DNA of 64,000 nt from Elymus sibiricus (GCA_039707655.1 CM077665.1:84569954-84633953); one strand, 5' to 3'. Positions 1-12,607 are shown, numbered from the stretch's first letter. Notes: generated from the sequence alone by a model not told the origin. Numbers and translations are program-made.

Positions 1-1992
1 CTTGTATGACATTCATACATGAGCTGGATATTCCAGTCTTCTTTCTATACTCCTAACAGTTTAACTTTCAGTATTTCTCCTACTCTCAGAAGAAGCACTC
101 AACTTAAGAGTGACGTTTAGCCCCGGACTTCCTAGGCGTGAAAGTTTCACTAACACCCTTCAGACACTTCCTTTCTCTTTAAGTTGTTGTTTTATTCACC
201 TTTCATAATATGACATGCGTTCTCCTGGATCCCTCTCTTATCAGTCGAATGCATAGTAAACACCTTTACTAATAGTTTGCAAACAAACATTGCTTTGGAT
301 ATTTCATATCTTTCAGCCTTTGTTTGTATCTGAAAATTAATTTTTAGTTCCATGAATATCACATAACTATCCCAAAACTTTTGAAGTTCGGGTCTCATGG
401 AAGCAAACGTATTGCACTTGACTGAAACGGAATTCCAGCTTTTGGATCGAAGGACGAGTGTCACATGATCCATAGCATTAGCGTGAGAATACCGAAAGCA
501 TGCGATAGGACAAAGTCCTTCTCGGCACTCTTGAGGACAATCCTCACATTACGTTACCAACCGTAAAGTTTTAACCAGATATTTAATAGCTATTCAATTT
601 TAACAGGGAAGGTGGAAACGCGAGCCATCATTCTACAACTATTTATGCAAATCACACTTAGACAATGTTCAAAATTAATTGCACTAAGAATTAAAAGAAT
701 TAATTCTAAAGCGCGCTCCCACTCAAATCAATATCTCTCATAATTGATTGTGAGTGATTCAAGACCCGAGTTTTGATTGTTTGCCACGATGGTAGCATCA
801 CAGATGACGAAAATCTCAACCGGTAGGCCATCTTGCCAATCACATCTTTATGTGATTCTTGTTCATCTTTCGATGCATGTGTTCCGAGCTCAGGACTTTC
901 CTGCCTGACCATCAAGACAACCAAGTGATCTTGCAGTGAGGTCTGACCTCACCCGCCTTACACTTTCCAGTCGTTCGTGCCCATGGTAGCATGTGGCACC
1001 CCGAAAGGATACATGCTGTGATGGTGCTACACTTTGGAGAACACTAACTACTTGATATTTTAAGTGAGAGATCACCCTAATAAAAGTGCTTACCGCGCAA
1101 TCAAGAAGGGTGCATCATAAGGGATAAACATCTCAGGCAATTCATAATAGCATGATATGGTATAGCCCTTTCTGACGGAGAAGTCTAGTATTTCTTCGTC
1201 TTCGGCATTCGCATCGGTGTTCACCTTCGCGAAGATTGGCACCACCTTGTCGATGCACCAGATAATATTGCTATCTCTATAGCTAATAAAATAAGTGCAT
1301 TACATAAGGTTGACACGCAGGTCATTAAAGTGCAATCATATGGCTCCAGCCATCATGCCGAATCATGACACGCAGGTCATGTTAATGAAATTACATCATA
1401 TAGTCATCTCATACATAATCGAATTAATATGAGACTTGCTATACCACATCACATGCAAACCATCCCGCAAAACCAAGTTAGACGCCTCTAATTGGTTTAT
1501 GCAAGAACTTGTTTTTCGTGGCTTCTAAGGTTTCGAAACAAACCGAAGCTACCAACGTCCATCATCAAGTATGATAATTCAAGTTGCTAGATTAACTTTG
1601 CGGGGTGTATGAAACACGAGATAATAAAATCTCGAGCCCCATACTGAACTTCGTCATACGCATGACCCCAGTGCAGATCATATCTGCATTGCCCTTTCGT
1701 TTGCGAAATTTCATCTTTCTTTTTAACTACAGTGGAATTCAATGAACTGTTAGCACTTCGTTGATCAATCAGGATCGCGGATTGCCAGAACATTGAAACT
1801 CCGCCATGCTGTTATCAAGATCAGAAATATGCAAATCCCAGGGAAGCAATAAGAACATTGGGTAACAGATTTCATCTGCTACCCGCACAAATAATTTTCA
1901 GTAATAGAACTCATCTACTACCTAATTATATTGTGCAACACCCATACATCTCTATGTATTCTAGATCGCAACCTGCATCTACGCATAGCACG

Positions 1993-2004
1993 GCTCTGAT
2001 ACCA
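1993..2004 (-). other. Primer-binding site, initiator tRNA-Met type
   Basis: The minus strand reads TGGTATCAGAGC one base after the LTR end. This is the classic plant Copia primer site complementary to the 3' end of initiator tRNA-Met, and it fixes the element's orientation. Confidence 0.9.
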
Positions 2005-2005
2005 C

Positions 2006-3652
2006 TGTAGGGGAACGTAGCAGAAAACAAAAATTTCCGACAAACGCACCAGCCCAGGACCACTATGGAGACTGCCATTCCAAAAACCAAGGGGTAGAGT
2101 TGCCATTCCAAAAACCCAAAAATGCCCCCACTTTATGTCATACACAAAGGGCATAAGAGGGAAAAGGGATGCCATGTGGAGCTCCATGGTGCTCCACTCA
2201 CCTTGGCCGGCCACCCCCTTGGGGCCCCCCCATGAGGGGATTCCTTGGCCCCCAAGGCCTTCTAGAAGCCTTTTGGGAAATATCCCAAAAGGTGGTTTTC
2301 CAAAAATATCCAAAAAGCACTTTCACTATTCACGACGACATTTTTCAGCGTCCGTTCGAACTGAAAATATTTATGTGGGCTTAGAACATTTCCAGTACCC
2401 ACTAAAATAATTTTCAATGCATTCCGGAACAATTCCGGATTAGTGATTTTCATCTGTGAAAAGCATCCGAAGCGGTTCCGGCAGCTCCGGAACATTTCCG
2501 GTTTTTCTTCCGGAAAATTCCCAGAAGTTTCCAGAATGATTCTGGCACCCTCCAAGAATTACCAGGCATGTGCCGAAACCAATTTGACTTAATGGTATCC
2601 CCTGAAACAACTTTTCAGTTTTACCGAAACTGTTCCGGTGTTCTCTTTGCGGAACTTTTTTGCTGTCCAAAACTTTTCCGGTGTCCGAAACTTTTCCGGT
2701 GATTTTCTCTCAGACTCCCTGTCTAGTATTCAGCAGATAGATGACCCTTACGCGTGTGACCCTATAGGTTCGGTGAAGTATAGACATGACCCGGAACCCC
2801 TTCCGATCAATGATCAACATCGGAGCCGGGGACACCCATATTGACCCCTATACCCACACGAATGAATATTCGAGTGAACCTCCAGTTGCCGTGTGTTATT
2901 CCTGTTGCTTCGCGATATGTTACAAATACCCAAGGTGAGACATGTTGGCATCCCCGTGGATCAACGACTTGTCCACTATGCCAGTTACCTCGTTACCGGT
3001 ATTGTTCTCTTTTCTCGTTTCCGTGTTCCGGCATCCCCGTGATCAAATCACAATGTGTCTGGCCAGACGATGATGGATACCGTAACACCGAGAGGGCCCG
3101 AGAATATCTCTCCATCGTCGGAGGAGCAAATCCCAATGTTGAGCTATCTTGTTACTTGCCATACTTTTCCGTGAACCCGTAAGCCGCCGTAATAGCCACC
3201 CAGTAACGGATGACGTTTAACAAACCCCAAAGTTCACGAAGCAAGCACGAAGGAACTCGATACTCTCATGGTCTAAGGAATTATGCAAACATTAACTATC
3301 TCTGTGTTATTAACCATTAACTTGTGATGAATGTATCTCATAGCATAACATCAATTCGGGTCGATTCAACACAAGTGTTCTACCAACATTGCACGCTCAA
3401 AATTGCCGGCATAGCCATGCCCATGATCAGGAAAACAAGATCATCATGCAATACTTGAGCCAGTCTTAGAGGCAAGACTAGGAATACATTTTACCGTTTA
3501 TTATACCACACGTGCAACTGAGTTTCCCTCCGGGCCTCGTGGATATTGCAGACTCGAGAATCATTGCAGTTATAGCATGGAATATAAACTTAATTAGGAA
3601 CATGGGGATAAATAATAACATTTATTATTGCCTCTTGGGCATATCTCCTACA
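2006..3652 (-). repeat. 5' LTR of Copia element H (1647 bp)
   Basis: The minus-strand LTR has TG...CA ends: it starts TGTAGGAGATATGCCC at 3652 and ends CCCCTACA at 2006. It contains a typical GC-rich stretch with repeated 'TTCCGG' words (about 2400-2700 on the plus strand). Small open frames in it are chance products. Confidence 0.82.
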
Positions 3653-3975
3653 CTTACGTGCTGCCAAGCATCGTACTCTTTTATTGTCTAGGGCCTAAGA
3701 GATCCCGTGCGAGCAGCTGCTTGAGTTGATGAGAGGCGTGCGAGCTGGCCTCCGCTGCGTAGGCTCACCAGGAGGCTTGCGGGCAGTACGCCGCAGGCTC
3801 ACCGAGAAGCGAGCTCTTAGACTTCCATATCCGTCCTCCTTGCTTCTAACCTGTCCATCAATGGTGCCTGAGCCACTATTTAATAGGCGGCTTTACTGCC
3901 CACTCACTCACAATCCTCTATATTTCTTCGCCTCCCATTCCCCTCCATCATTCAGACCTCCACGGTGACCAACGC

Positions 3976-4623
3976 CATGGCACACAAGGATCATATGCTA
4001 CTAGTCTGCCGGTTTGGTGAAGCGACACTGAGCCAAATGAGATATAACATAAGGACAAACGGGATGCTATGGACATGGCCCTGGAAGAGGTGCATGCCGC
4101 AGCGGATGCTGCCCCGACGCACTCGCCAGCAACCATCCCCGTGACCGCGCCAGCAACCATCCCCGTGGCATTGACGGGTTGGTCGCTGAGCATCATCACA
4201 GCGCTGGAAACCACAGGCGTCAGGGAGGTCCCCGTGGACCCATGCGAGCTCGTGTATGTGTAAGCACCAGCGCCTCCTCCTGTGCCCGTGCTCGTGCACG
4301 CACTTGCACATGCCACGCCGGTCCCAGTGCGCGTGGCCGCATCCACGGCGCCTGACCCCGTGCGTGCGCCTGCACCCACCGCGCCCATGCCCGTGCATGT
4401 GACTGCACCCGTCACGGCCCCCTCAGCGGATTGGGACGCCGCCGTCGACAGCTTCCTCGTGGCGCCGCTAGTCGCCCCCCGACCCCACGCCCATCGATCG
4501 CGCGACGATCAGCTATTTGATTGGGAATTCCATAACATTCCGGTCTCGTTTGAAGAACTGAACAACTGCGCCTCGGAGCATGACAACGCCGGCGCAGGAC
4601 GCCGCCTCCACCGCCGCAAGTAG
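3976..4623 (+). pseudogene. CACTA-borne Pro/Ala-rich hypothetical ORF, decayed
   Basis: This matches the frame at 38856-40059 in CACTA 2. It starts MAHKDHM, then shifts frame after the first ~15 codons. An in-frame TAA stands at the point where CACTA 2 has CAA (about 4261), after which 4282-4623 is open. Repeats of the type P-V-P-V-R-A-P fill the middle. The C-terminus, with FDWEFHNIPV and FEELNNC, is the most conserved part of the pair. I recognise no domain; it is probably an accessory gene of this CACTA family. Confidence 0.6.
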
Positions 4624-5348
4624 TTTTCTTTATATTTTACCTCAATTGTATGAATGTAAAGTCAAAGCTTGACTGAATGAAATCTATGGTTTGATGAACT
4701 AAGTATTTATCTATGAATTCACATATAGTAAACAAAAACCATCATTGTTTTCTCTAAATAAACACTCATCACAAACGGTTCGGGTTGAATACCCGTTTGT
4801 AGATCGACAACTATCTTTCCTTTGCCCATAAGCCAAGTGAAAAATTGGCGCCAAGGATTGGTGCAATGCATCATTGCAAACGTTTCTCTAATATGACCCG
4901 TGTGTCTAGTACAGACAATCCGAGAAGATTTGCATCTATCATATTGGGTAAATTGCCATGTGTCAAATCAAAAACATTGGCATTTGTTGACCTAATAACA
5001 TTGGCATTTGTCAACACTGTAGCACTAGCATTTTTCAAATTTTGCAGGAACAAAATCACAATTAGGGTGTAATTTCGCAATGGAAATTCACTAAACATGG
5101 ATTTCATTCATACATTAAGCAGTGGTCTTTGTACAAAACAGTTCAACTCGACAGTTGAAGCGAACAAACTTTTACCCAATTGTTGCCAACCACGTACTGA
5201 AATAGCTAGTTCAACTATATATACAAGCTAATTTGAAGTACGTGGTACAGTTCAACCATATCTATTGTTAGATGAACTGAACAAAATAGCCCCTAAATAC
5301 TAGTACTACGGAGGGGCTTTGTACTACTTCCAGCAAAATCGAGCGCGC

Positions 5349-5819
5349 TCAGTAAGAGCCAGTGGAGGAGGAGCCTGTCGACGAGTTGGTGGAGTCGTGT
5401 CCGTCGCCTGCCAGTGTTCCCCTCCGGCGCTGAAGACGCCCCTCCTCAAAGCGGTGGGACTCGGCGTAGATCTATGCATTCGGCGCCACCGCCGCTGCTT
5501 CGCCTGCGGCCAATGCATCGGTGAGTTTCTTCATGTGCATGACCTGGCGCTCCACCTCCTTCTCTAGGAAGTAGATGAAGCATGCAAGGTTTGCGACACA
5601 GAAGCCCGACGGCGGGCCTTGTGCGGCATCCAACTCCCGCATTCGGGCTGTGGTGGCGGAGCGGGTGATGACCCCGCTGCCTGACGGCGGGGTCATGGCC
5701 AAGACGGACGATGGTGTGGTGGCGGCCGCGGTGGCCACCGACAACAGCTGCCTTCGGGCAGCGGTGGTGGAGCATGTAGTTGGTTGCGTGCGCACCCACA
5801 CAAGGGACGCCACGTGCAC
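5349..5819 (-). pseudogene. CACTA-borne minus-strand hypothetical ORF, decayed
   Basis: Starting from M at 5819, the protein runs about 115 codons to an in-frame TAG (near 5471). It would continue in the same frame to a TGA at 5349-5351, where CACTA 2 (40714-41283) stays open. The middle segment (GFCVANLACFIYFLEKEVER) is helical and strongly conserved with CACTA 2, and the tail is Ser/Thr-rich. The family is unknown. The stops differ between the two copies, so the ancestral frame was open. Confidence 0.6.
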
Positions 5820-6739
5820 TAAATGCTTCTAAGGACTGCCGTGCCGACACGGTGAAGCCTCCCAGCTGGAGTTGTCCTCTGGCGGAGTGGCTGAGCGACA
5901 AAAAACGGCCGGTGCCATTGGTGATTGGGGGAGAAGCAAACTAGAGAAGCTACGGGGAGGGACGGTATGAAGGCAATGTGGAGTCGCCGGCCGTGAGGGT
6001 TTATATTATATAGCAGGCCGGCAAGCATTGGGGATTTGGGGATTTCGCCGAGCCGGGCGGGAAACTAGAGCTGTAGCACGGTTTTGTGCGTGGGAACGGG
6101 TTCATCGAGCCAACGCGTGGCCATAAGCGGTGCCAAATCGTGCACTGGAATCCTCGGGCGGCAACACGCTGACAAGACGTGAGAGAGGAGGACGGGTGAT
6201 GCACAGGCAGACGGGTCATAATAATAAAACGTCTATGATATCAATACAGGAAAACGACACTTCCCAATGTAGCGTCGATAATGATTATATCCATCGCTGA
6301 AAACTGTTCGGCAACAACCGTCTGCCCACAACACACACCACTTTTTAGTATGAATCGTTTGGGTTATTATTGGTCTTCCCACACATTTCTGATGAATGAA
6401 CTGTTTTCCTGGTATCACACACACCTTGTTATGGTAACTCGTTTGTGTTCTAGCACGATCAACTCAAACAGTTTGTCTGAATGAATTGTATGTCGTACTT
6501 CACACATGTATGTGTTTTGAGAACCGTTTGTGTTATCTTGTCTAATCGCAAACAGTGCATAAGCACCAACTGTATGCCCTGCATCACACACGCTAGTCTA
6601 ATCTCAAAGGTGCCTCGTGGACCAATCATTCACACAGTTTTCGTTATTGACGATGGAGGTATAACTATACCGTTTGCGATGGCTCGATCACACACAGTTT
6701 GGGCGAAGGGTCTCTGATTGATGTGTCGTCTTTGGACCC

Positions 6740-6752
6740 TTCTGCAGTAGTG
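6740..6752 (+). repeat. CACTA 1 terminal inverted repeat (3' end)
   Basis: TTCTGCAGTAGTG is identical to the 3' terminus of CACTA 2 at 42190-42202. Confidence 0.85.
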
Positions 6753-8086
6753 ACAATATAATTATCAAATTCATCCATGCATTGACTAGGCGTCTTATTA
6801 TAAGGTATATCACTTTCATTAAATGTATAGAGAGATTTTACCTCTACTACCTGTGTCGGGATGTCAAGTACATGTATTTCTTCGATAGGTGGTAATTTCT
6901 TGACATCTTCAACTTTAATACCTTTTTCCTTCATAGATTTCTTGGCTTCTCTCATATCTTTAGGACTGAGGAATAGAATACCTCTCTTCTTTTGAATAGG
7001 TACCGACGATGGTTCAGGAAGTGTCCAATCATTAGCATTTTGTAATATGTTATTCAAAAATTCTTCATCTTGCTCAACAGTTCTTTCCCTGAAAACACAA
7101 CCAGCACAACTATCGAGGAAGTCCCTAGAAGCATCGATTAGTCCATTATAAAAGATATCAAGTATTTCATTTTTCTTAAGAGGATGATCTGGCAAAGCTC
7201 CAAGTAACTGGACAAGCCTCCCCCAAGCTTGAGGGAGATTCTCCTCTTCAATTTGCATAAAGCTAAATATTTCCTGTAAGGCAGCTTGTTTTTTATGAGC
7301 AGGAAAATATTTTGCAAAGAAGTAGTGAAGCATATCCTGGGAACTATGCATATAACCAGGAGTAAGTGAAAGGAACCATTCTTTAGCCTCGCCTTTTAGC
7401 GAGAAAGGGAAAAGCTTAAGGATATAATAGTAGCGTATCTATTCCTCATTAGTAACTAAAGCGGCAATATCATTCAATTTCATGAGATGTCCGACAATAG
7501 TTTCAGTCTCATAACTATGGAAAGGATCGAACTCTACTATAGTAATTAATTCAGGGTCTGCAGAGAATTCACAGTCCTTATCAGTAACAAATATAGGAGG
7601 AGTAGCAAATTTAGGATCATGTTTCATTTTCTCCATCATAGATTTTTCTTCCAGTTTGCATAGTAGTTTCTTCATATCATCTCTATCATTACAAGCAAGA
7701 AAGTCCCTAGCTACCTCACCATCCATAACATAACCTTCAGGTATATCAGGCAATACATATCTATTGGGAGGACGTGGTGTAATAGGTGATTCAAACTTTT
7801 CATCAGTTTCAGCATTTTCAAGTTCTATAGATCTCGCAGTATGAGCATCAAGCAAATCACCAAGTGGCACAGTTTCAGTTTCATCATGTGTAGTCATAGT
7901 AGCATCATTAATTTCAGAGGCAACATCATCAAGTTCATGTGACATATCAGGACGATCAACAGGTGGTGGTGTAATAAGCTGATTCAAAATAGAAGGTGAA
8001 TCAAAAGAAGAGCTAGATGGCAGTTCTTTACATCCTCTCGTGCAAGAGGGGACGATCTTAGTTCAAGTATCTTTAAGATTCTTCAT
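6753..8086 (-). pseudogene. gag: gag polyprotein of the Fatima-like gypsy element, broken
   Basis: Gag forms the virus-like particle of LTR retrotransposons. The likely start is M at 8086 (MKNLKDT), with an in-frame TGA a few codons later. The frame is then open over 7987-7439 (acidic N-terminal half) to an in-frame TAG. It resumes without a frameshift through LKLFPFSLKGEAKEWFLSL, the conserved retrotransposon-gag signature, and on to 6753, where CACTA 1 interrupts it. The last codons of the apparent open frame below 6753 belong to the CACTA and are not gag. At least two nonsense mutations plus the insertion make it non-functional. Confidence 0.8.
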
Positions 8087-8134
8087 AGTAGCAATTGGAT
8101 ATCCTCAAGTTAACACAATAAATAGAGCCATGCT

Positions 8135-8152
8135 CCCCCAGCAACGGCCCCA
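8135..8152 (-). other. Primer-binding site, tRNA-Asp type, degraded
   Basis: The minus strand reads TGGGGCCGTTGCTGGGGG, against the Athila consensus TGGCGCCGTTGCCGGGGA seen intact at 15639. It lies 11 bp inside the LTR end. Confidence 0.7.
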
Positions 8153-8163
8153 GAAAAAGGTTT

Positions 8164-9533
8164 TGATAACCCACAAGTATAGGGGATCGCGACAATCTTC
8201 ACGGGTAGTATGTCACCCTAATTTATTGATTCGACCCAAGGGGAGCCAAAGAATATTTATTGGCCTTGACAGTTGAGTTGTCAATTCAACCGCACCTGGG
8301 ATATCTCTCTACAGCAAGAGTTTAGTAGCATGCCAAATAATAGTAGTAGCAATAATAGTGATAGCAATAGTTTTGGTAACAGTAGTAACAATAGAAATTG
8401 AGTAGCAGGTGTGACAGTAACAGCTGCAGTAGTAACTTAGCAAGATTCAGTATATGTAAAGCGTAGGCCATGGTGCAGTGATGGAAATATATGGATGATA
8501 TCAATCATGTAATAGTTACACACTAGAGCGACACAGAACTAGCTCCAATTCATCAATATAATGTAGGCATGTATTTCGTATATAGTCATACGTGCTTGCG
8601 ATAAGAACTTGCATGACATCTTTTGTCCTACCCTCCCGTGGCAGCAGGGTCCTATTGGAAACTAAGGGATATTAAGGCCTCCTTTTAATAGAGAACCGGA
8701 ACAAAACATTAAAACATATTGAATACATGAACTCCTCAAACTACGACAATCACCGGAAAGAATCCCAACTATTTTCACCTTGGGGTATGCGGATCAAGAC
8801 ACGTAATAGGTACATACAACTTTCAAGATAGGATCCAAATCAATCTTATATTCAAAGATAATATAATAAGTTCAGATCTGAAATCGTGGCACTCGGGCCC
8901 TAGTGACAAGCATTAAGCATAGCAAAGTCCTAGCAACATCAATCTCAGAACATAGTGGATACTAGGGATCAAGCCCTATCAACTTTACTCGATTACATGA
9001 TCAATTCCATCCACACCCATCACCGACCATCAAGCCTACAAAGGAATTACTCATGCCTGGGGGTGAGCATCATGGAATATTTGATGGAGAAGGGTTGGTG
9101 ATGACGTCTGCGATGATCTCCACTCTCCGGAGCCCCAAACGGACTCCAGATCAGCCCTCCCGAGGAAGAACAGGAGGTGGTGGCAGCTCCGTCTCGTAGA
9201 TCGTGATGAAAACTTCTCTTTGATTTTTTCACCGTCAATAGGAATTTCTAGGAGTGGAATTAGGGTTGGTGGAGCCCGCGCCCAGATGGCTCCTGGCCCA
9301 CAGGCACACCCCCTCCAGTGGATATTTGCTCCAAAATTCATCATAAATCCTAGAAATAATTCACAAAAAGTTTCGTCTAATTCGAAAAACTATTATTTCT
9401 GCACAAAAATAACACCAAAGTAGTTCTGCTGAAAACAACGTCAGTCCGGGTTAGTTTCATTCAAATCTTGCAAATTCGAGTCCAAAACAAGAGTAAGAGT
9501 GTTTGGAAAAGTAGATACGTTTGAGATGTATCA
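8164..9533 (-). repeat. 5' LTR of the Fatima-like gypsy element (1370 bp)
   Basis: The minus strand begins TGATACATCTCAAACG at 9533 and ends GTGGGTTATCA at 8164. It includes a low-complexity TAG/TAA-trinucleotide stretch around 8330-8410. No gene is present. Confidence 0.8.
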
Positions 9534-10206
9534 GTTACTTGCCCGAGTTTTGATCGTTGGTATCTCCATACCAAGTTCAATCTCGTTACCGGCAAGTCTC
9601 TTTACTCATTCTGCAATACATGATCCCGTGACTAAGTTCTTAGTCACATTGCTTTGAAGGTTCTTGTGATGTTGTATTACCGAGAGGGCCTAGAGATACC
9701 TCTTCGTCAAACGGAGAGACAAATCCCAGTCTCGATCCATGCCAACCCAATAGACACCTTCGGAGATACCTGTAGAGCACGTTTATGATCATCCAGTTAC
9801 GAATCGACATTTGGTACACACAAGGTATTCCTACGGTGTCTGGGAGTTGCATGATCTCATGGTCTTGGGAACAGATACTTGACATGAAGAAAGCAGTAGC
9901 AAAAAACTAAGTGATACGATCAAATGCTATGCTTACGGTTGGATCTTGTCCATCACATCATTCTCCTAATGATGTGATCCCGTTATCAAATGACAACTCA
10001 TGTCTATGGTTAGGAAACCTTAACCACCTTTGATCAACGAGCTAGTCTAGTAGAGGCTCACTAGGGACACTGTGTTGTTTATATATCCACACATGTATTT
10101 TAGTTTCCAGTCAATACAATTCTAACATGGATAATAAACTATTATCATGAACAAGGAAATATGATAATAACCAATTTATTATTGCCTCTAGGCCATATTT
10201 CCAACA
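9534..10206 (-). repeat. Angela/BARE-like Copia LTR fragment, minus strand
   Basis: On the minus strand it starts TGTTGGAAATATGGCC at 10206 and runs about 670 bp. It then breaks at the point where the Fatima-like element entered, at the conserved 'CGGGCAAGTAAC' words of this LTR. The rest of the LTR and its element must lie left of the window. The following bases, CAATC (10207-10211), would be its target duplication. Confidence 0.8.
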
Positions 10207-10861
10207 CAATCATTGGATCCCAACAAACACACCGCAAAGAAGATTATATCGAATAGATCACCATGAAGATCGCGGTGAACTTCATATTGAATATCAAAGA
10301 GAGAGAGAAATCCATCTAGGTACTAGCTATGGACCCGTAGGTATGTGGTAGATTACTCACACATCATCATGGGAGCAGCAAGGTTGATGTAGATGCCCTC
10401 CATGATCGATCCCCCTCCGGCAGAGTACCGGAACAACTCCAGATGGGGACATGGTGGAACAAGGACTTGCGGTGGCGGGTTCTCGATTTTTAAGAATATA
10501 TAGCATTGGGATTAGGTCAAGAGGCGGTGAGAGGTGACCCCAAGCCATCAGAACGCCACCATGGCGCGCCCTATTGGCTTGGCGTCGCCTCACAGGGCCT
10601 CCGGTCTTCTCCCAAAGCTTCTAGGTCTTTTTTTGGTCCAAACAATCATCAAAAAGTTTCGGGGCAATGGACTTTGTTTGGTACAGTATTCGTGAAAGAC
10701 CAAAAACAAGCAAAAAACAATATGTGGCACTAGGCACTAGGTTAATAGGTTAGTTCATAAAAATGATAGAAAATAGCATATAAGTGCATATATAGTATCC
10801 TAGAATGATAATATAACAACATGGAGCAATAAAAAATTATAGATACATTGGAGACGTATCA
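10207..10861 (-). repeat. Sabrina/WHAM-like gypsy LTR fragment, minus strand
   Basis: The minus strand starts TGATACGTCTCCAATGTATC at 10861 and matches the first ~650 bp of LTRs B, C, D and E in this window. It is cut at 10206 by the Copia LTR. The flanking bases CTGCT (10862-10866) are the candidate target duplication. Confidence 0.75.
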
Positions 10862-11495
10862 CTGCTCCGTTTGATTCCGAGAAGTTTGTGAGCAACCCTC
10901 TCTCCCGAGTGATGTGACTTTAAAATTCACCGAGATAGAAAAACCAGAGCCGAAAAATTAGATAGTGGTTTAGCTTCACTCGAATCTAAGTCCAGTTTGC
11001 TCCACCTATTACTCTTGAGAGATGTCAACTCTCTACTCGGAAACCAATAGTAATTGTGGTTCTCGAAGAAGTCTGTAAAGGTTTGGAGATCACCTGAAGC
11101 ATCTACCACGAGTGATCGACATTGCTTGACGAACCAATTGTCGTGGAGAATAGGATGAAGAGAGTTTATCTTCAGTGTTAAATCACAGCCCCTCCAATCA
11201 AACATAGTCCTTTTGCAGAAGGGTGAACTAGTCTATCAAACACCTTGTCACCATCGAGCACCTCAGATGATTTCTATCCCTGCTTTCATTCCATTTGGTG
11301 CAGTATGCTAAGTATCAAATATGTGATATCCTCTAATGCATGAGTTCAATAATTTTTTGGTAGTTTAGTTCTTAATCACCGTAGCTTAATGTTCACTAGC
11401 TCCGCTGTTGGGTTCCGAGATATTTAAAATTTCTGAAAGAAATTTTAAACTCCCATTCACCCTCCCCCCTCTGGTAGACATACTTAGTTCCTACA
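10862..11495 (+). repeat. 3' end of an LTR of unknown family, inserted in Angela-like pol
   Basis: The segment ends with a pyrimidine-rich CACCCTCCCCCCTCTGG and then TTCCTACA, the kind of ending seen in several Triticeae LTRs. Reverse-transcriptase coding sequence resumes directly after it (GAGGT at 11496). No coding capacity is visible. The assignment as an LTR rests only on its ending and on its clean junction with pol. Confidence 0.45.
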
Positions 11496-12574
11496 GAGGT
11501 GATCAAAGCTTTTGGATTTATACACGTTTATGGAGAATCTTGTATTTACAAGAAAGTGAGTGAGAGTTCTATAGCATTTCTAATACTATATGTGGATGGC
11601 ATATTATTGATTGGAAATGATATAGAACTTCTGGAAAGCCTAAAAGGATATTTGAAGAAGAGTTTTCAATGAAAGACCCCAGTGAAGAAGTTGACATATT
11701 ATGCATCAAGATCTATAGAGATAGATCAAGACGCCTCATAGGACTTTCACAAAGTACATACCTTGAGAAGATTTTGAAGAAGTTCCAAATGGATCAGTGA
11801 AAGAAAGGGTTCTTGCATGTATTGGAAGGTGTGAAGCTGAGAAAGACTCAATGCCCAACAATAGCATAAGATAGAGAAAAGATTAGGGTAATCCCCTATG
11901 CATGCCTTAGCCATAGGCTTTATCATGTCTGCCATGCTATGCACTAGACCTGATGTGTGCCTTGCCATAAGTATGACTGGGAGGTTTCAGAGTGATCCAG
12001 GAGTGGAACACTTGACAATGGTCAAAATATCCTTAAGTACCTAAAGAGGACTAATGAAATGTTTCTCGTTTATGGAGGTGATAAAGATCCCGTCGTAAAG
12101 GGTTACGTCGACGATAGCTTTGACACTGATCCGGATGACTCAAAGTCTCAAACCGGATATGTATTTGTTTTGAATGGTGGTGTAGGCAGCTGGAGTAGCT
12201 CCAAGCAGAGCATTGTAGCAACATCTTCATGTGAAGCAGAATATATAGATACTTCGGAAGCGGTGCAGGAAGGAGTCTAGATGAATGAGTTCATGTCCAA
12301 TCTAGATGTGATACCTAGCGCACCGGATCCCATGACTATCTTTTGTGACCACACTGGAGCCATTGCCATTGCCAAGGAGCCCAGGTTTCACAAGAAGACC
12401 AAGCATATCAAACGCCGCTTCAACTTCATCTATGATTACATCAAGGAAGGAGACATAGATATTTCCAAAGTACATACAAATATGAATGTTGCAGACCCGT
12501 TGACTAAATCTCTTCCAGGAGCAAAACATGATCAACACGAGAACTCTATGGGTGTTAGATACATTACAATGTGA
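11496..12574 (+). pseudogene. pol: Copia pol: C-terminal reverse transcriptase and RNase H, broken
   Basis: The reading is recognisable as Angela/BARE-type pol. The catalytic YVDD box of reverse transcriptase appears as YVDG in LYVDGILLIGND near 11588-11599, so a catalytic aspartate is lost. RNase H follows, with GYVDDSFDTDPDDSKSQTGY, SCEAEYI, and a C-terminal block containing AKEPRFHKKTKHI and ADPLTKSLP. Several stops and frameshifts break it, including stops after FQMDQ (about 11800) and a TAG at 12278-12280. Protease, integrase and most of reverse transcriptase are missing to the left, where the LTR fragment 10862-11495 interrupts it. Confidence 0.88.
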
Positions 12575-12595
12575 AATATATTATTGACTCTAGTG

Positions 12596-12607
12596 CAAGT
12601 GAGAGAT
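12596..12607 (+). other. Polypurine tract of the Angela-like element
   Basis: CAAGTGAGAGAT immediately precedes the 3' LTR and corresponds to the usual CAAGTGGGAGAT, the plus-strand priming site. Confidence 0.75.

Larger units (their letters stand above)
1..3652 (-). mobile_element. Non-autonomous Copia-type LTR retrotransposon 'H' (partial, minus strand)
   Basis: Read on the minus strand, a 5' LTR (3652 down to 2006) is followed at once by a primer-binding site for initiator tRNA-Met and then about 2 kb of internal sequence that runs off the left edge. The LTR start (TGTAGGAGATATGCCC) and end (ACGTTCCCCTACA) are of the BARE/Angela style. The internal 2 kb has no recognisable gag or pol; its open frames are under 100 codons and not homologous to anything I know, so the element is probably one of the large non-autonomous Copia derivatives common in Triticeae. 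It interrupts CACTA 1: the five bases to its right, CTTAC (3653-3657), match the uninterrupted CACTA 2 at 38532-38536, where they are the expected target site. The 3' LTR should lie left of the window. Confidence 0.8.
3653..6752 (+). mobile_element. CACTA DNA transposon 1 (3' part only)
   Basis: The segment ends TTCTGCAGTAGTG at 6752, the reverse complement of a CACTACTGCAGAA terminus. It is colinear with 38532-42202 of CACTA 2 except for the solo LTR there. It has the same decayed plus-strand Pro/Ala-rich frame, the same minus-strand frame and the same subterminal 'catcacacac' repeats (about 6340-6710). Its 5' part is cut off by element H and must lie left of the window. The three bases after it, ACA (6753-6755), are the right copy of the presumed 3-bp target duplication. 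It lies inside the gag gene of a gypsy element. Confidence 0.85.
6753..9533 (-). mobile_element. Athila-lineage gypsy retrotransposon (Fatima-like), 5' part, minus strand
   Basis: On the minus strand this holds a 5' LTR (9533-8164), a tRNA-Asp-type primer site, and a gag gene cut at 6753 by CACTA 1. The element should continue left of the window. Its LTR start (TGATACATCTCAAACGTATC) and the gag sequence resemble the autonomous Fatima family as I remember it. The bases right of it (GTTAC, 9534-9538) would be its target duplication in the host Copia LTR. Confidence 0.82.

Noticed and set aside
3948..4415. Minus-strand Gly/Thr/Ala-rich 155-codon frame (and its counterpart at 38870-39295)
   Set aside because: It is the reverse-strand shadow of the Pro/Ala/Val-rich CACTA frame; GC-rich repeats keep all frames open.
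5319..5832. Plus-strand frames opposite the minus-strand CACTA gene
   Set aside because: The minus-strand frame is the one conserved with CACTA 2; the plus-strand ones are shadows.
6665..6752. C-terminal extension of the Fatima-like gag
   Set aside because: These codons are CACTA 1 terminal sequence read through from gag, not part of the protein.
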